Source: Lomentospora prolificans | Lineage: Eukaryota; Ascomycota; Sordariomycetes; Microascales; Microascaceae | Assembly (NCBI GenBank): GCA_029532625.1 | Contig: JARFXM010000006.1 | Span: 3,100,001-3,164,000 of the forward strand | Length of the DNA stretch: 64,000 nucleotides | Direction: 5' to 3' | Shown here: one piece after another, positions 1 to 11,792 of the stretch | How positions within the stretch are numbered: position 1 is the first letter of the stretch | How the letters are laid out: each line of letters opens with the position of its first letter | Made by a program: the position numbers and the translations under genes | Notes under the pieces: model-generated | Databases searched by the model: none | Seen by the model: only the letters and a program-made list of their open reading frames with translations | Told to the model about the DNA's origin: nothing

Positions 1-245
1 CATTAACTCTTTTCATCAATGCGAGGTGCCGTAGCGTGAAGAATCTGGGTACGTGATAATCTTCGAGACCAAACATCACCACGGCCCAGTCTGACTACCA
101 ATTTTTGGAATCTGTATGGGCTGGTCGGAACCTGGAGAGCCTTACATGGTGCCAATGAGGCCTTCCAATTCCTCCGAGTGCGGGCCTTGCCCAAACGAAT
201 TTTCTCGAGAGCCATGGGCCAAATCCTTCACTTTACACGAAGGGG

Positions 246-1201
246 ATTGAAGTCCCCAGCCTTTCGGAAATGATTTTGATCTACCACCGACATTTCTTAT
301 TCGAATCGGCCCAGTATGTGGCTATATCTCACGTATGGCATCCAGGAGTCGCCGAGACACAATGGAAGAGAGGTAAAGCCGGAGTTTCGGTTGAAGAGGT
401 AGAGAAAGTCGTACGAGAAGCCCCTGTCTATATCTGGTTGGGCGCGATGAAGGGACTTGGACACGAGTGTGAAGTCTGGCACGACTATTTTATCCGCGTA
501 CCGCAATGACAGCGCGACGTGAAAAAAAAATGCCTCCAGCATAATATCCCTCCCAGATATTCCACCGCGCGCACGTTATGGTTGCTTATCTTTCCGATAT
601 CGATGGGTTAAGGACTTTACTTTGATCGACCATCATGAGACCCTCTGTCCTTTGCTCCAAGAAATGGTCGAGATGTGGCAAAAGCAAAACGTCATACTAG
701 ACACCCATTCAGACACAGAACAAGTGGTGAGGATGGGAAACAGTCTAGTTCCATGGCAGCTCGGGCCCCTGGAACTTCTCAGGCGCCAAAATCTCGATGG
801 AATACAGCCCATATTATTAGGGGACGCTCACGAGCTGCTTGCGCGCAGATGTGTGACGATCTCTCGAAACTTTTTCACTGGACTCCTAGGTAATATGCTA
901 GGGTTAGTCGAGGTGGGCGAATCGGACCTGCATAACGATACAAGTATGGCTGTGCTGCAAATTTCCGGAAAGTGTATTCTTCACGGGGATTATCACCGGC
1001 TTTTGATGGTCCCCGCTTCATCGCTGTCGGAACTCGACGATTTCGATATGCAAAGCTGTGGATATCTCAATTGGCTTCCATGATGACCAAAAGGAAAAGT
1101 ATCATCCTTCGGTGCATCTTCAGCTCAGCATTGGGTGTGCTCATTACTTTCTACGACGAACCAAGCTCCGGACGGTAGAAGAAGCAGGTGTGCCTGTCAC
1201 T
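246..1201 (+). pseudogene. Decayed HET-type incompatibility gene relic
   Basis: A degenerate reading frame begins with a stretch containing YVAISHVW, the entry motif of many fungal HET (heterokaryon incompatibility) domains, followed by VYIWLGA and EVWHDYFIRVPQ. The frame stops at the TGA at 507-509, where a Trp would be expected before QRDVKKK. The sequence then resumes in another frame with IFHRAHVMVAYLSDIDGLRTLL (574-621) and is broken again by TGA at about 622. A further open stretch (622-1083) and a third frame (about 1096-1210) follow. HET proteins trigger cell death after fusion of unlike hyphae, but this copy cannot make a full product. The TGG-to-TGA type change fits repeat-induced point mutation, which is inference. 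The exact HET subfamily cannot be named. Confidence 0.6.
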
Positions 1202-1202
1202 C

Positions 1203-1534
1203 GATTGCACTAAAAAGGTTCCTAGACCAAAGTTGGAGTCATCGGGTGAGCATCGTCGGGCTCCTTTGCTGACAATACGATATTTCGACAATTGCGATTG
1301 TAGGGCTCGGTGATAACGCGCTTGACAATTTACGAGATTACTCGATTCAACCCATGCTTCGACTTATCAGAGAATCTTGAATGACCTACCGAGGACGCCT
1401 CGAGCTTGTCAATTTCGAAACAGGCAAACGCTGTGAAGAAGAAATAGAGGGAAACGAAAAATATTTAAGCGATCAAAATTGCGTGGGCTCGTAAGTAGAA
1501 GTGATAGAAATAGCAAAAGCGCGACCTTGCCTCC
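1203..1534. other. Short intergenic stretch
   Basis: About 330 bp between the HET relic and the stop codon of the DJ-1-like gene. I see no coding or structural signal in it. Confidence 0.5.
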
Positions 1535-2288
1535 TTAAACTAGGCCCGCTAGTTCGGCGAATGGATCATCGCCCTGGCCCATCGCATTCCATTCCATGCC
1601 AATCCGGATACGCTCGCTCTCATTCTTACCATACATATGCTCGATCCATCCTAGAATCATGTCTGTGCCTGCGCTCACGCCCGAGCTCGTCCAAACATTT
1701 CCATCCACGACCCAGCGCGCTTCTGCGATCCAGTTCACCTCATCCGCATGTTCTACCGTCTTGACCCAGTTGAACGCCCCCTTATTCGTGGTGGCATTCT
1801 TGCCGGCGATTTGTCCCGTCCTTGCGAGCAAGGAAGAGCCGGTACACACAGTCATCATGTAACTGAGCTCGGGATCTTGCATCTGGGTCGTGAGCCAATC
1901 GACGTGTGGCTGGGTGCGATTAAAGTCACGAGTGCCGCCGCCACCAGGAACCAGGATCACGTCAAACCTTGGAGCGTCATCAAAAATATGAGTCGGCAGG
2001 ATGAACTGTGTGAAAAATGGAGAAGGCCGATCTGGCTGGCCCTGATAGACTCCATGGATGATGGTACGGTCTATGCTGATAGGCTCTAGGTCGGTAGAGA
2101 GAAGGGAGAGAGTCATTGCGTGTTGATTTGACAACACATTGAGAGCCTGGAGCGGTCCAAACAGGTCCAAGGCTGTCAGCGACGGGAAGAGGACAGCCCC
2201 TATGCGAAGAGGGTCTATAGATCATGTTGGTTAAATACCAGGCGGATATCCACTCTGAGTCAATGGACATACTTGTGTTGTTCAGCAT
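1535..2288 (-). CDS. DJ-1/PfpI family protein
   Basis: Two-exon gene: exon 1 2288-2273 (MLNNT), a 58-bp intron (GTATGT..CTATAG, 2272-2215), exon 2 2214-1535; product 231 aa. Splicing restores the family start N-P-L-R-I-G-A-V-L-F-P, followed by TALDLFGPLQ, both typical of the class I glutamine amidotransferase-like DJ-1/PfpI fold. DVILVPGGGG is the glycine-rich strand-turn and TVCTGSSLLARTG carries the conserved nucleophile-elbow cysteine. Members include isonitrile hydratases, glyoxalase III and stress proteins; the Asp and Cys around the elbow are most like the isonitrile-hydratase/ThiJ subgroup. The substrate cannot be told from the sequence. The protein is probably cytosolic, with no signal peptide. 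Upstream lies a gene-free 0.8 kb. Confidence 0.85.
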
Positions 2289-3096
2289 GGTGGCCGATCG
2301 CCGAGGTTTGGCTTATGGGCTAAACGAAATGTCTAACAGGTTTTTGGGTGGGAATCAACGGTTAGAAAGAACGCGAACTTGGTCGGACTGAATGGATGTC
2401 GACGGTTTGTTGAGACTCGTGTCTTTCTGCTTTTTTTCTCCTGTGTTGCTCTTCACGAATTCACAATTGATATACTGAGGATCCCAAGCTTTATATATTA
2501 TTCCGGAACCAACAACTGGCATGGAATTGGTTGTATGCATCACTACGTAGCATATAATAATTCATCGCACTGCGCAAGCAACCTAGCTATGTAAATGACC
2601 GCGAGATGTCGCGGCGCAATCGAAGGAAGCCGGTCGAATAGTCATGCAAACCAATCGTGGGCGGCTACGATAGTGTCAAATATGGAATGATGCCGTGGCT
2701 ACGTGCAGCCCGGGCTGGATTTCTACGATAGACTTTTAAGACGAGCAGTTTTGAGAGAGTTTGCTTGGTATTGATAATGAGCTGGTTTTGCTGAGAATTT
2801 CCTATTTAGAAGATCGGGTGGGGAACTGTATTACCGAGACGCTGGACAACCGTCCTGCAGGATTCGCGGGCGGCCGCCCGGGGGACCACAACCACGGACT
2901 AGGGATCGCCGCTCATGGAGAAGGCGGAGAAGCGACATGCAGGCTTATTTTTGAGCACCTGATCTTTCTTATTCCTCGCAGCCGAACTTGGGGCCTATGT
3001 ACTGGACATCCTAAACATAGGAGTTAAAAGATAATGACGAAGAATCACACCTGCAGGAGCGGGTGGGGTCCATCCGTCCCCTTCTAATCTTTCGAC
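2289..3096. other. Intergenic, promoter side of the DJ-1 gene
   Basis: About 0.8 kb between the 5' end of the DJ-1 gene and the 3' end of the exchanger gene, both on the minus strand. Small open stretches at 2355-2594 and 2761-3027 show no recognisable protein and I do not call them. Confidence 0.5.
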
Positions 3097-4672
3097 TTAC
3101 TCTAAGTTCTGCTTCAGCAAATCCTGAAGCTGTTCGACCATATCCCGCGTCACGATGAGATTTACCCTGGTGTACTCTCCGAGGCCATTTGATGTCGCAA
3201 CGTCCGGGTTTGGGTAATACCAACAAGCGATAGCAATGATCACATAAACAATCTAGTACCATAAGTGAGTAACATCCTGGGTTCAAAGACTACGATCCAC
3301 CTACCACGAGAAGGGCTCCCTCAAGCCAATTAGATTCACCATCTCTGAGGAAGTTGCCCACCACCAGGATGGACAGAACAAGGAGGCCGACCATGAAGAT
3401 TTCAAAATTCAGATCCAGCGGTTTTCCCATGAACCAGGCGATGAGAACGACAAGAGGGCCGTTGAACAAGGCAGTTTGGATGGAAGGCCCCAAGCAATGG
3501 TAGAGGGCGACGTTGACGACACCATCTAGGAAAAGGTAATGTTAGCAGTGTAGATATGGTCGAGCACGCGGTACGGACTGCATACCCCAAGCTTCGTCAA
3601 TGGCCGTCAAATGCTCAGCGGCTTTCTCAACAAGCGGCAGCAAAATCAATCCTAGGAATTGATCTGGGACGCCGCGTTCAACAACGTGCTCAATCTTGTC
3701 GACGAGGAAGATTAAGAGTACTAGCACCAATAGGATGGAGATAAACAGTGCAGCGATGGTTTCTGTCATGGTAAACTTGGGCTTTTCCATGTCCGCTTCC
3801 CGGTCTGCATCGTGGTGCTCATCCATTTCGATAACCTCGTCAAAAATGCTATGCTGGCTTCGTGCACAGTACCAAATGTATAGCAAAAAGGCAATGATAA
3901 GGGCGACGGATGTGGCGCGACTAATGGCCAGGACATCCGCGCCCAGTGTCTCCTTGGTAAACTGCTCACGGAGGGTTGTAAATGCGGATTCGTGGTGGGT
4001 TTCGGACTTGAGACCCGAATAAAATGCGCTGGGAATGAGAAGGCCAAATGCCGCGACGAGGAGGAGACCCGTGCCAACTTCCGATACAATGGAGTGGAAC
4101 TTCATGTTCTCGCTGGAATTACGGATACCGCCGAAAAAGAAGCAGAGGCCCAGGCAAAGGAGCAGATTCGTCAGGATGGATCCTAGGATAGCCGCTTGGA
4201 TGATGGGAATAAGATTTCCGTCGTCACCACTACCTTCGTCAGCGTTATGCTTGACGATGAGAACTACAAAGAGGATAATCTCGATAATGGAACCAAAAGT
4301 AGTCTCAATCAGAATGCCGGCGACCTTGGGCATCTTGCGAGCAAACTCCTGTCCGGCAAAGCCAAGCAGATTCGCCGAGGGTATCAAGGCGATATAGCCC
4401 ACCGCGAACGTCAAGAGGGGAGCATCTACTGCAAACTCTAGAATCAGAGCAACGGGCACGAACGGCCACAGGAGATTGACCAGCATCGATGCCGTGCACG
4501 AGCTACGCCAGAGAACGTGGAAGAAATGACGTGGCTCGAAGCCGCTGCGACCGCTCTCTCCTTCGTCGGCGATTCGAATGCCATTGGAGTGGTGCGAGAT
4601 GCCTGCTTCGTCGGCGTGGTCGTGGTGAGATGAGAGTAGAGGTGTGGATTCCTGTGGATTGTGATGAGCCAT
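3097..4672 (-). CDS. Vacuolar-type cation/proton exchanger (CAX, type II-like)
   Basis: Three exons: 4672-3586, 3525-3305 and 3252-3097, with introns GTATGC..CCTAG and GTAGGT..CTAG; product 487 aa. The chosen start (MAHHNPQEST) has a good AAATGGC context; an earlier in-frame ATG lies at 4723. After an acidic, His-rich cytosolic N-terminus come about 11 membrane segments in two alpha-repeat halves. Repeat 1 carries TTFGSIIEI and repeat 2 carries LPLVEKAAEHLTAIDEAWDG, then HCLGPSIQTALFNGPLVV. The EKAAEH and AIDEAWD motifs are those of the Vnx1-like type II branch, not the GNAAEH of Vcx1. Members exchange Ca2+ or monovalent cations for protons at the vacuolar membrane. An acidic loop (DEVIEMDEHHDADREADME) sits between the halves. 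The ion is not determined by sequence alone. Confidence 0.9.
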
Positions 4673-6276
4673 TTCTGCGTTGGATTGATTTGGAGATGGT
4701 GATGTTGAGGGGAAAAACAACATGAGCTCCTCAGCCACCTGGAGCTCCGCGGGACGACTTGCATGAATCCGGGACCACCTGAATTAAACATGCGGTGGAT
4801 CAGCGCTCTCGTCGCTTTTCGGCCTGGTGGCGTTATGATGACCCCACGTGGTTACGAAGTGCGGACTTCGACTTCATGAAAATCAGTGATGCTTCACAGA
4901 GCAACTTAGAATATCAAAAAGGAAGACAGACACATACAGTCCTGGTGCTTTGCTCTACACACTTCCGCAGCCAGTTTCCCAGCCGAATGCCTGCCGGGCT
5001 GCGCGTTTTCTACCCAGAAAAAATTCAAAATTCACGGAACCAGATGGACAGATGCCCATCCACCACTAAAGCACACCCGCATCTCACCTACATGAACGAA
5101 GACGCACCCTTAGTAATTATAACCACGAAAAGGTTTTATTTTTGTTGCTAAGTTAGAGAAGTTCGCACTTTGATCGTAGAAGTGGGCAAGCCAGGTAATT
5201 AATGGGGCTCCCTTTTTGAGTAGGAGGCGAGATCCTCCCTAACTAGCCATACGATGCAAGGTAATAGCTTTTTGCCGCACTTGCGCTTTTTAGGACCCGT
5301 AGCCTGCTGCTCTATCTTTCTGCGCTTCTTCTTAGGCGCTTCAGTTTCACTCAAGCGCCCCCTTTTACCTGCTGCAGGTGGGTAGAGCGATGCCAACATC
5401 TTCGTATCGCCATCAGAGAGCCAAGATTCAAAGGGATTTCCATCGACTCATCCACGGTGTCTCCTTTCAAAGTCGGATAGTACATGCCGGATTTCGGATC
5501 TTGTGGTCCATCTCACTTGGTGTTCGTGACTCGGGCTATATCCCCCTTGTACTTATACAGTACCACCCGCAAACTGCACCAAAAGGGGAAATGAAGGAAA
5601 GAGGCAGAATGTTGTAGCAGGAGAACACAGGACGTAATTGTGGTAAGTGCAGTTGACATCAAAAATTGTATCGTATGTCCACTGAAACCCGGCTTGCGCC
5701 ATGCAGTAGCTACCATGCGCGCCCGTCCCAATTTCATTTGATGTCATGTGCGTGCCTCGCCCAGCTGCTAGTCATTGCCCACTTGGCCTTTAGTGAGGCC
5801 GTGAGATTAGCGGATGCAAATAATCCCTACGGCTGTTAGTATGGATGTGCTTTCTCTCCGTGGAGACCGTTTATTCCTCGTGGTCTTGACAGCGAGAGTG
5901 TGTTGTATCAACACTCAATTCAGATACATGTGATGCAAGCTCTTTCCTATCGCCTCCTACGCTATCGCCATCGCATCCTCTACTTAATTGGTTACATTCT
6001 CCTGGCTAGCAATCAGAAGGCCGAGGTAATATATGTGCGAGGATGCTGGGAGGAACTGGATAATTTTCCCTTCCGACCAGAACACGGCCTTTCCAGTGCT
6101 GTATAATAAAGCTGGTACAGGTCTAGTAGCATATTGTTAACTGCCTCGAAAGGATCGAAAGTCCTGGGTACGGATATATCAAGTATCTGCTAGGCGAGGG
6201 GAAAGTTGATTTATTAAGGAAACTCTTGTGCTATTGCTTTCTTCGCAAGCTGAGCGTGATCCAGCGTTGATGCCTA
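4673..6276. other. Intergenic region with a small unassigned basic frame
   Basis: 1.6 kb without a supported gene. On the minus strand, 5445-5199 is open and rich in Lys/Arg (KKKRRK, GPKKRKCGK). It lacks a convincing start upstream and resembles nothing I can name; it might be a scrap of a transposase tail, but this is not established. Confidence 0.4.
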
Positions 6277-9049
6277 TTATTCTACTGAAACCGAGACAAT
6301 CTCTCCAGAATCTCGGCGATTCATTGTAGCATCAAATATAGCAAATTTAATCTCATCAATCTCGCCATTTGTGGGGCTTCGTGCTAAGAATTTGAAGGTC
6401 ATGGCGTTGTCCGCCCATGATGACGAGAGATACAATATTCTCTGGACCTACGATTAGCTTGGCTGTAGCGATTAGACTGAGATTTGACGTACCTCATTTT
6501 CTATCTCAACCGTGACGGGAATGGCGCCGCTCTCCTGTTCGTTATTTGTAAGCCTTCCAACAATTAATACACAATCTCGTAGTCATAGATGCTTACCAGC
6601 CCTTCGACTGTAACACTGAAGACCTCGCCAACCCGGCACGTCTTCGAGGTGGCCTCTTGGTTATCGATGTGGAGCGAGATGGGGGGAAGGGCAGAGTCTT
6701 GGACTTTGCTGATTAAGTTGATTAAATTCTCAACATGACCTCCAAGTCCACTTTTGCTGTCTTGAGACAACTGGACGAAAAATTGCTGCTGCGTCCAAAG
6801 AGCAACGCCTCTCTTCTCATCCTTCGTAGACGCAACACGGTGCGTGTTGTCTACCTCTTTGCGTTCCAAGGCCTTCTTGACATCGTCTGGGAACTCGGAG
6901 CTGTCTGCGGTCAAAAGTATATTGCTACCAGGTTCCGTCAAGCGCTCCTTGGCCTCGCGGTACAATCGCAGAGGGCTGTTTTTGTTGCTGCACCGCGAGA
7001 TGCGAAGGTGGAGACACTCGTTGTCCTTGGTTAGGCACCATTTCGCAGTCAGATAATCGGAAACAATTGAGAAATTAGGCGTGCAAACTCCCCAACTCGG
7101 GAAGGCTTCCCCAACCTGGACCAGGATGTTGCTTTCGCCGTTGCTTGAGCAGCAAGGTATGTTGGATGGAAAGACCTGGGGCAACGGGTTCAGTTTGTCG
7201 GCACCCACCCAGTTTACCGGATTCATAAACTCGCCCTGCAACAAGATGCCTCGACGGACTACGTGCATCCCAGCAGCCTTGAGATTATCCTCCGGTACGT
7301 GGTAGAGGATAGTGGTGTCGTCGATGGAGTTCTTGACATATTCCGCCAATGTCTCCCGACCACCATGGGGCCCACCCGACAGCGGCCGACAAGTCGCGTC
7401 AAGCACCATCTCGGGTGCTCCTGGCTTTTCCGCAATAGTCATAAAGACATGTCTACCGAAACTCGTCCGGTGTATGTCATCTTTTGGGCGAACAAGTGTG
7501 CTCTCTACCGGACTGTTGCACTCGCCTCGGCCGATCAGTCTGCCTTTGTTGATGTAACCATAAGGTTCCATTCGCTTCATTTGTAGGACGGTATCTGCGC
7601 TTCGAAGACCGAGAGGTACAATCACTTGCGTTAGGGCTGCGAGGTCGTAGCAGTTGATCAAGTGGGTTTCTTCTTCAGCGCAATCGTCGACCCATTGGTC
7701 GAGAGAGACCGGGCCAGAGACGCCCCAAAAGTAGTGCGAATTGCCGCCGCCAAGCGTATCATACTTGATGGCCTTCTGGAAATGCAGTTTATCAATTACA
7801 TAGTTCAGCCAGCCACTCGCACTGTCGCCGATTTGGTTGTCAATGAATGACCCTATGTCGGGATCGGATCGCATGAGGCGGAGTGGTAGAAAGAACATGC
7901 GGAAGACGCCGATAGGGACACCGCGATAGTGTATTTCCGGAGGCGGTGCCTCGCCCATGAAATATAGCTCAACTGGGCTTTGACCAAGTTGTACGCGGTG
8001 GTTGTCGAAATCGGATAATAGAAGCGACCACTTGATGGTGCCGCGCATTCCCCACGGAAGGTGCTGCCTAGCAGCCGTCAGCTGAATCTGCCGCCTGAAG
8101 TCGCCCTTGACATTCAAGTCGAAAGAACTATCAACCGTGCAGAGCTCGGACTCTGCCTCGCCATTATCAAATGGCTTAAAATGGCCTTGCAAGACGACCT
8201 TGACGGTGGCTCCGAGGGCAGCCTCGACGCCCGTCGGCCATGAGATTTCGCGGAACTCAAGGTCGATGCTGTAGTTGCCGCGCTTTAGAACCCTAGTCAC
8301 GGGCAAGCCCTGTTTAAAATCGTCACTTCTCCATAAATCACGCTTGTAACCGAAGAACATCTTTGCGTGGCCGTTGATCTTGTCGTAAGTGGGCAGGGCA
8401 GAATCCTCGAGTCCGAGAGACAACACCTCAGAGTATTGTTTTGCTGGATCCAAAGCGGCCCAGTCAGCCTTCCAGTCTAGGATCCAGTGCGCTAGAAATA
8501 TTACTGTCAGTAACTTGGAGAGACCAAAATGATTGACTTATAGGTCGCAATTAGGCTTACTTTCGTCACTAGACTCCTGGAGCGTGAGTGACAGTCGATC
8601 TTTATTCGCATAGTGGTTATATAAGGCCGTCTCCTCGCTCCTATCGTGGAACACGACATGCACATCCTTCATGCTGTCGCTCTGCTCTCCGGGATTGAGG
8701 TTTGTCACGTAGATGGTGACAAACAGCTTAGGGATGCTAGTCAGGTCGAGTGAGAACTTCGCCCAAACCGATTCCCATCCTCGCGGAACTGGAAAATACT
8801 AATATCAGCTGCACAAGCGCAGTGGTTTAATGTAGAGCTGTTGGTCAACGCACCTTGCAAGAGTCCGGACTGAACACGTCCGTTGAACGTTTCGTCGCCC
8901 CACGACGGGCGGGGAGGCGATTCGTTGGTGTATCCCTCACATTCAATTAGATTTGCCTTGATTCCGGTGCGGTTGGTGAAGCGAACACGACCAGGAACTG
9001 ACATGGCCTTTCTGATGCGGCCGCTTGAGTATCCCTTTGGTGGTCCCAT
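6277..9049 (-). CDS. Large conserved protein with transglutaminase-like Cys-His-Asp
   Basis: Five exons: 9049-8854, 8788-8561, 8491-6597, 6534-6493 and 6447-6277, with introns of 65, 69, 62 and 45 bp; product 843 aa. The start is MGPPKGYSSG and the end is GEIVSVSVE. The N-terminal 280 residues and the last 150 look beta-rich, with no signal peptide or membrane span. The centre holds INCYDLAALTQ (Cys about 422), SFGRHVFMTI (His about 489) and MVLDATC (Asp about 506). That order and spacing match the catalytic triad of the transglutaminase-like cysteine protease fold, where Cys starts a helix and His and Asp lie on adjacent strands. This assignment is inference from motifs, and I do not recognise a named family. 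It could be an amidase, peptidase or inactive relative. All introns join in phase. Confidence 0.7.
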
Positions 9050-11792
9050 TGCTTTTCTGTTCTGGCAAAACTGGTTTACAGCAAGAGTTGATTTAAGTTA
9101 AGTGCGCATCGATTTGGAAACGGCATATAATCTAAATCAGATGCACAGCGCAGGTCAACTGTGTTTATGTAGTGACCATTTCGTCAACTAACTAATGAAA
9201 AAGGGCTCGATGATGGGCGAAGCGACACTCGCAATTATTGGGTGCTTCCAGACGAATAGATTTCTACAAACGCCAGCAGGTATTGAGCTGAAATCAGCTG
9301 TGGCGTTACTAGTTTGGCTTGAAGTCTTCCTAAACTGGGCGACACAGGGGTCGATACCGGACGCCTCTTGGCGGCGGATTGAGCCCTCAGCCCTTCAGGC
9401 CCACGAACTAGGCTCAACAGGGAGAACACTAGTAATTATTGCTGTCACAAGGTCAGATTCAATGCACTTTTTGGTGAAGGCGGGCATTAGATCTATGTCG
9501 AATAACATTGTATTGATGTGTGAACATTCGCAAATGGAATCTATCAATAATTTGCATGGGTCAGCATGCCAGGCGACGATGAGACGTGCATCGAGCCAGC
9601 GCTAGTCGCTGGCTGGCTCTACCTCGCCCCCACTAAGCCCGACCCATCATCATACCAGTATGCTTGTAAATCTAGCCAGTAATAGATCTACCAATGGGTC
9701 ATGCTCTTAATTCTTCACACTTTCGCGTTTCCGAGAGCTGAATATGGCCATGTATATATAGGTATGCGCATGGCTAGAAAGGACCAGAAGCGAAGCTCAG
9801 ATTAGGTCGTCTTGCACTTTAGTTGACCCCCACACTCCCGTATCAAGTACCCAGGCAGTAATAAGTAGCATTCAGTTTTCAACCCTCAATATTCGCAATA
9901 ATCGCGGGCTTGCTGATGATACACTGGTGTTTGGGAATCGGGGGAGGAGTCGCATGTTCCGATGCCCCCTTGAACTCAGCAATAATGCCTTTGGGAGGCT
10001 GGAGCTCTGCATTGCTGTCGTCGTGTAAGTAATTGTGCAAGTGCAGGCTAGTAACTACCTTCGAAATTCTTTCGCATACCAGTAATATAGCTGGATGGTG
10101 TAAGCGAGCCACCTTGCACCGGGGAGGGGTTATGAATCAGGATCTAGGAACGCGTATGGAAGGGGCACGTCCGAATGCTACCGGACCGCTGAATCAAAAT
10201 ACTCCATCAAGGATGGAACTGAAGCTTGGGTTAGGGTTGCTTGCCGTCTGGAAGCTGAGAAAGGGCATCGGTAACGCATGGATGGTACCTATCTTGAATG
10301 AACGACTCATCTCGGAGGACAAACTCTGATTGTATAGATCAGCTATGACCACCCAGTACGTACAGGACTCGTCTTACTTATACTCACGTTATTGCCTGCC
10401 TCGTCTGAGAGAGATTCCGCAACCTGGAGGATCCATATTCTTACCGGCTCGACGACTTAGAATAGGTATTCGGCGTCGCATATTCGCCATTAGAGTCTTG
10501 ACCAAGCAATTTGAACGACTAGAGCTCAACATGTGGCAAATTTATGTAGAAATAGACTGTAGAATTACCACCTAATTAAGATCGAGCTCCGAGAGGTAAG
10601 GTGCTTAACACCCAGCCAGCAATTGACGCTGATTGAAACTCTGGCTCGTGCTGTTGCATGCCGTCTAATTGTGTCCACACCGTTTAATGTCGTCCAACTC
10701 TAGATCGGTGAACATCGGTTGTTGCAACGACGTTCTAACACAACAGCCCCGTACGTTATATTCTTCAATCAACATTTGAATCTGTAAGGATACTTGAGTC
10801 AAGCCACACCCCCGCAAATCTTCCCACCTTCAGCTAGTAGCCCTCGGGAGTGGAGTAGAACGTGTTTGCCTAGAGGCGCGGATACGCCTTGCCTCGATGC
10901 AGAAGAGAGCTGAGGAGCCCAAATTCGCTAAAAGCCTGGAACGAGGCCTCAAAAAGCTCAAAGAGAGATCTTCTTGCGATGAGCTCTAATAATGTCCGGT
11001 AAATTGCAGGGTTCATTCTGATAAGAAGCTGCAACCATTATCTTGTACGAAAAGGGATAGAGTCTCGAAGCCGAAGGGCAACCTGGCCACCATGGCAGAC
11101 GCACCAGGGCGTCCACCTGGGACCTGAAGCAAGCTACAGGGAAAGTCTCTGGAAAATGAATCTTAAAATCAAGCCAGACGAACCGATGGGACTCAGGGGA
11201 CCCGCCTCCTGATCGGAAGCCGGTATCAATCTATCGTCGGACTAAGTGGACTTTGGTGGCGTGGCAGGAACCAACCACGTTGTCCCACGGGAGAATTCGC
11301 GTGCGAAACCCGATGCTCGAACCAGCCCGGACGCTTGCGCATGCCTCCTATCCAGCAGAAACCCCACACGGAATTCACGTACACAGGCTGCGCATCCTGC
11401 CCACAAGGGCCAAATAACACCAGGGAATCGACCCCTAGGCCAGGGAGTAGTCGCTGAATCATTTGTGTTGGTGGAGCGAGTCAGTGGCGGGAATCAGACC
11501 TTACCCCGCCGTTTCAAGAGCCGGGCACTGGGCTCCGACGTTGGCTAGTACAAACCGGGTCAAGGGTATCGGATACAACGCGACTCGCCGTGAGGGGTAA
11601 TGCGATCTAACACCCCAGGAATCTCTCGGCACATCAAGTGGGGGACGGACTGCAACGGGCATAAATCATGGGAGGCTGAAGGAGTACTTAGGACGATGGG
11701 ATCCCGTTTCCACTCAAAGTTGGGTCCTGGGAATCTATTGTTAGTTTAGAGGATTTCTTTCGGTTCTTCCCATCGTCCAGAGATTTTTTACA
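9050..11792. other. Long gene-poor region
   Basis: 2.7 kb between the 5' ends of two divergent genes. Several frames of 60-136 codons occur (for example 9195-9605 and 11246-11548) but none shows a known motif, codon pattern or splice structure. The only structure I note is the hairpin at 9594-9614. Confidence 0.5.
9594..9614. repeat. Short perfect inverted repeat
   Basis: AGCCAGCG (9594-9601) and CGCTGGCT (9607-9614) are exact inverted copies around a 5-base loop. Its role is unknown and it may be chance; no gene ends close by. Confidence 0.4.

Noticed and set aside
5199..5445. Lys/Arg-rich frame that might be a transposase tail or nuclear protein
   Set aside because: No start upstream, no zinc knuckle or DDE motif, and no terminal repeats nearby.
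11246..11548. 100-codon frame upstream of the alcohol dehydrogenase
   Set aside because: No recognisable features; an equally long frame exists on the other strand.
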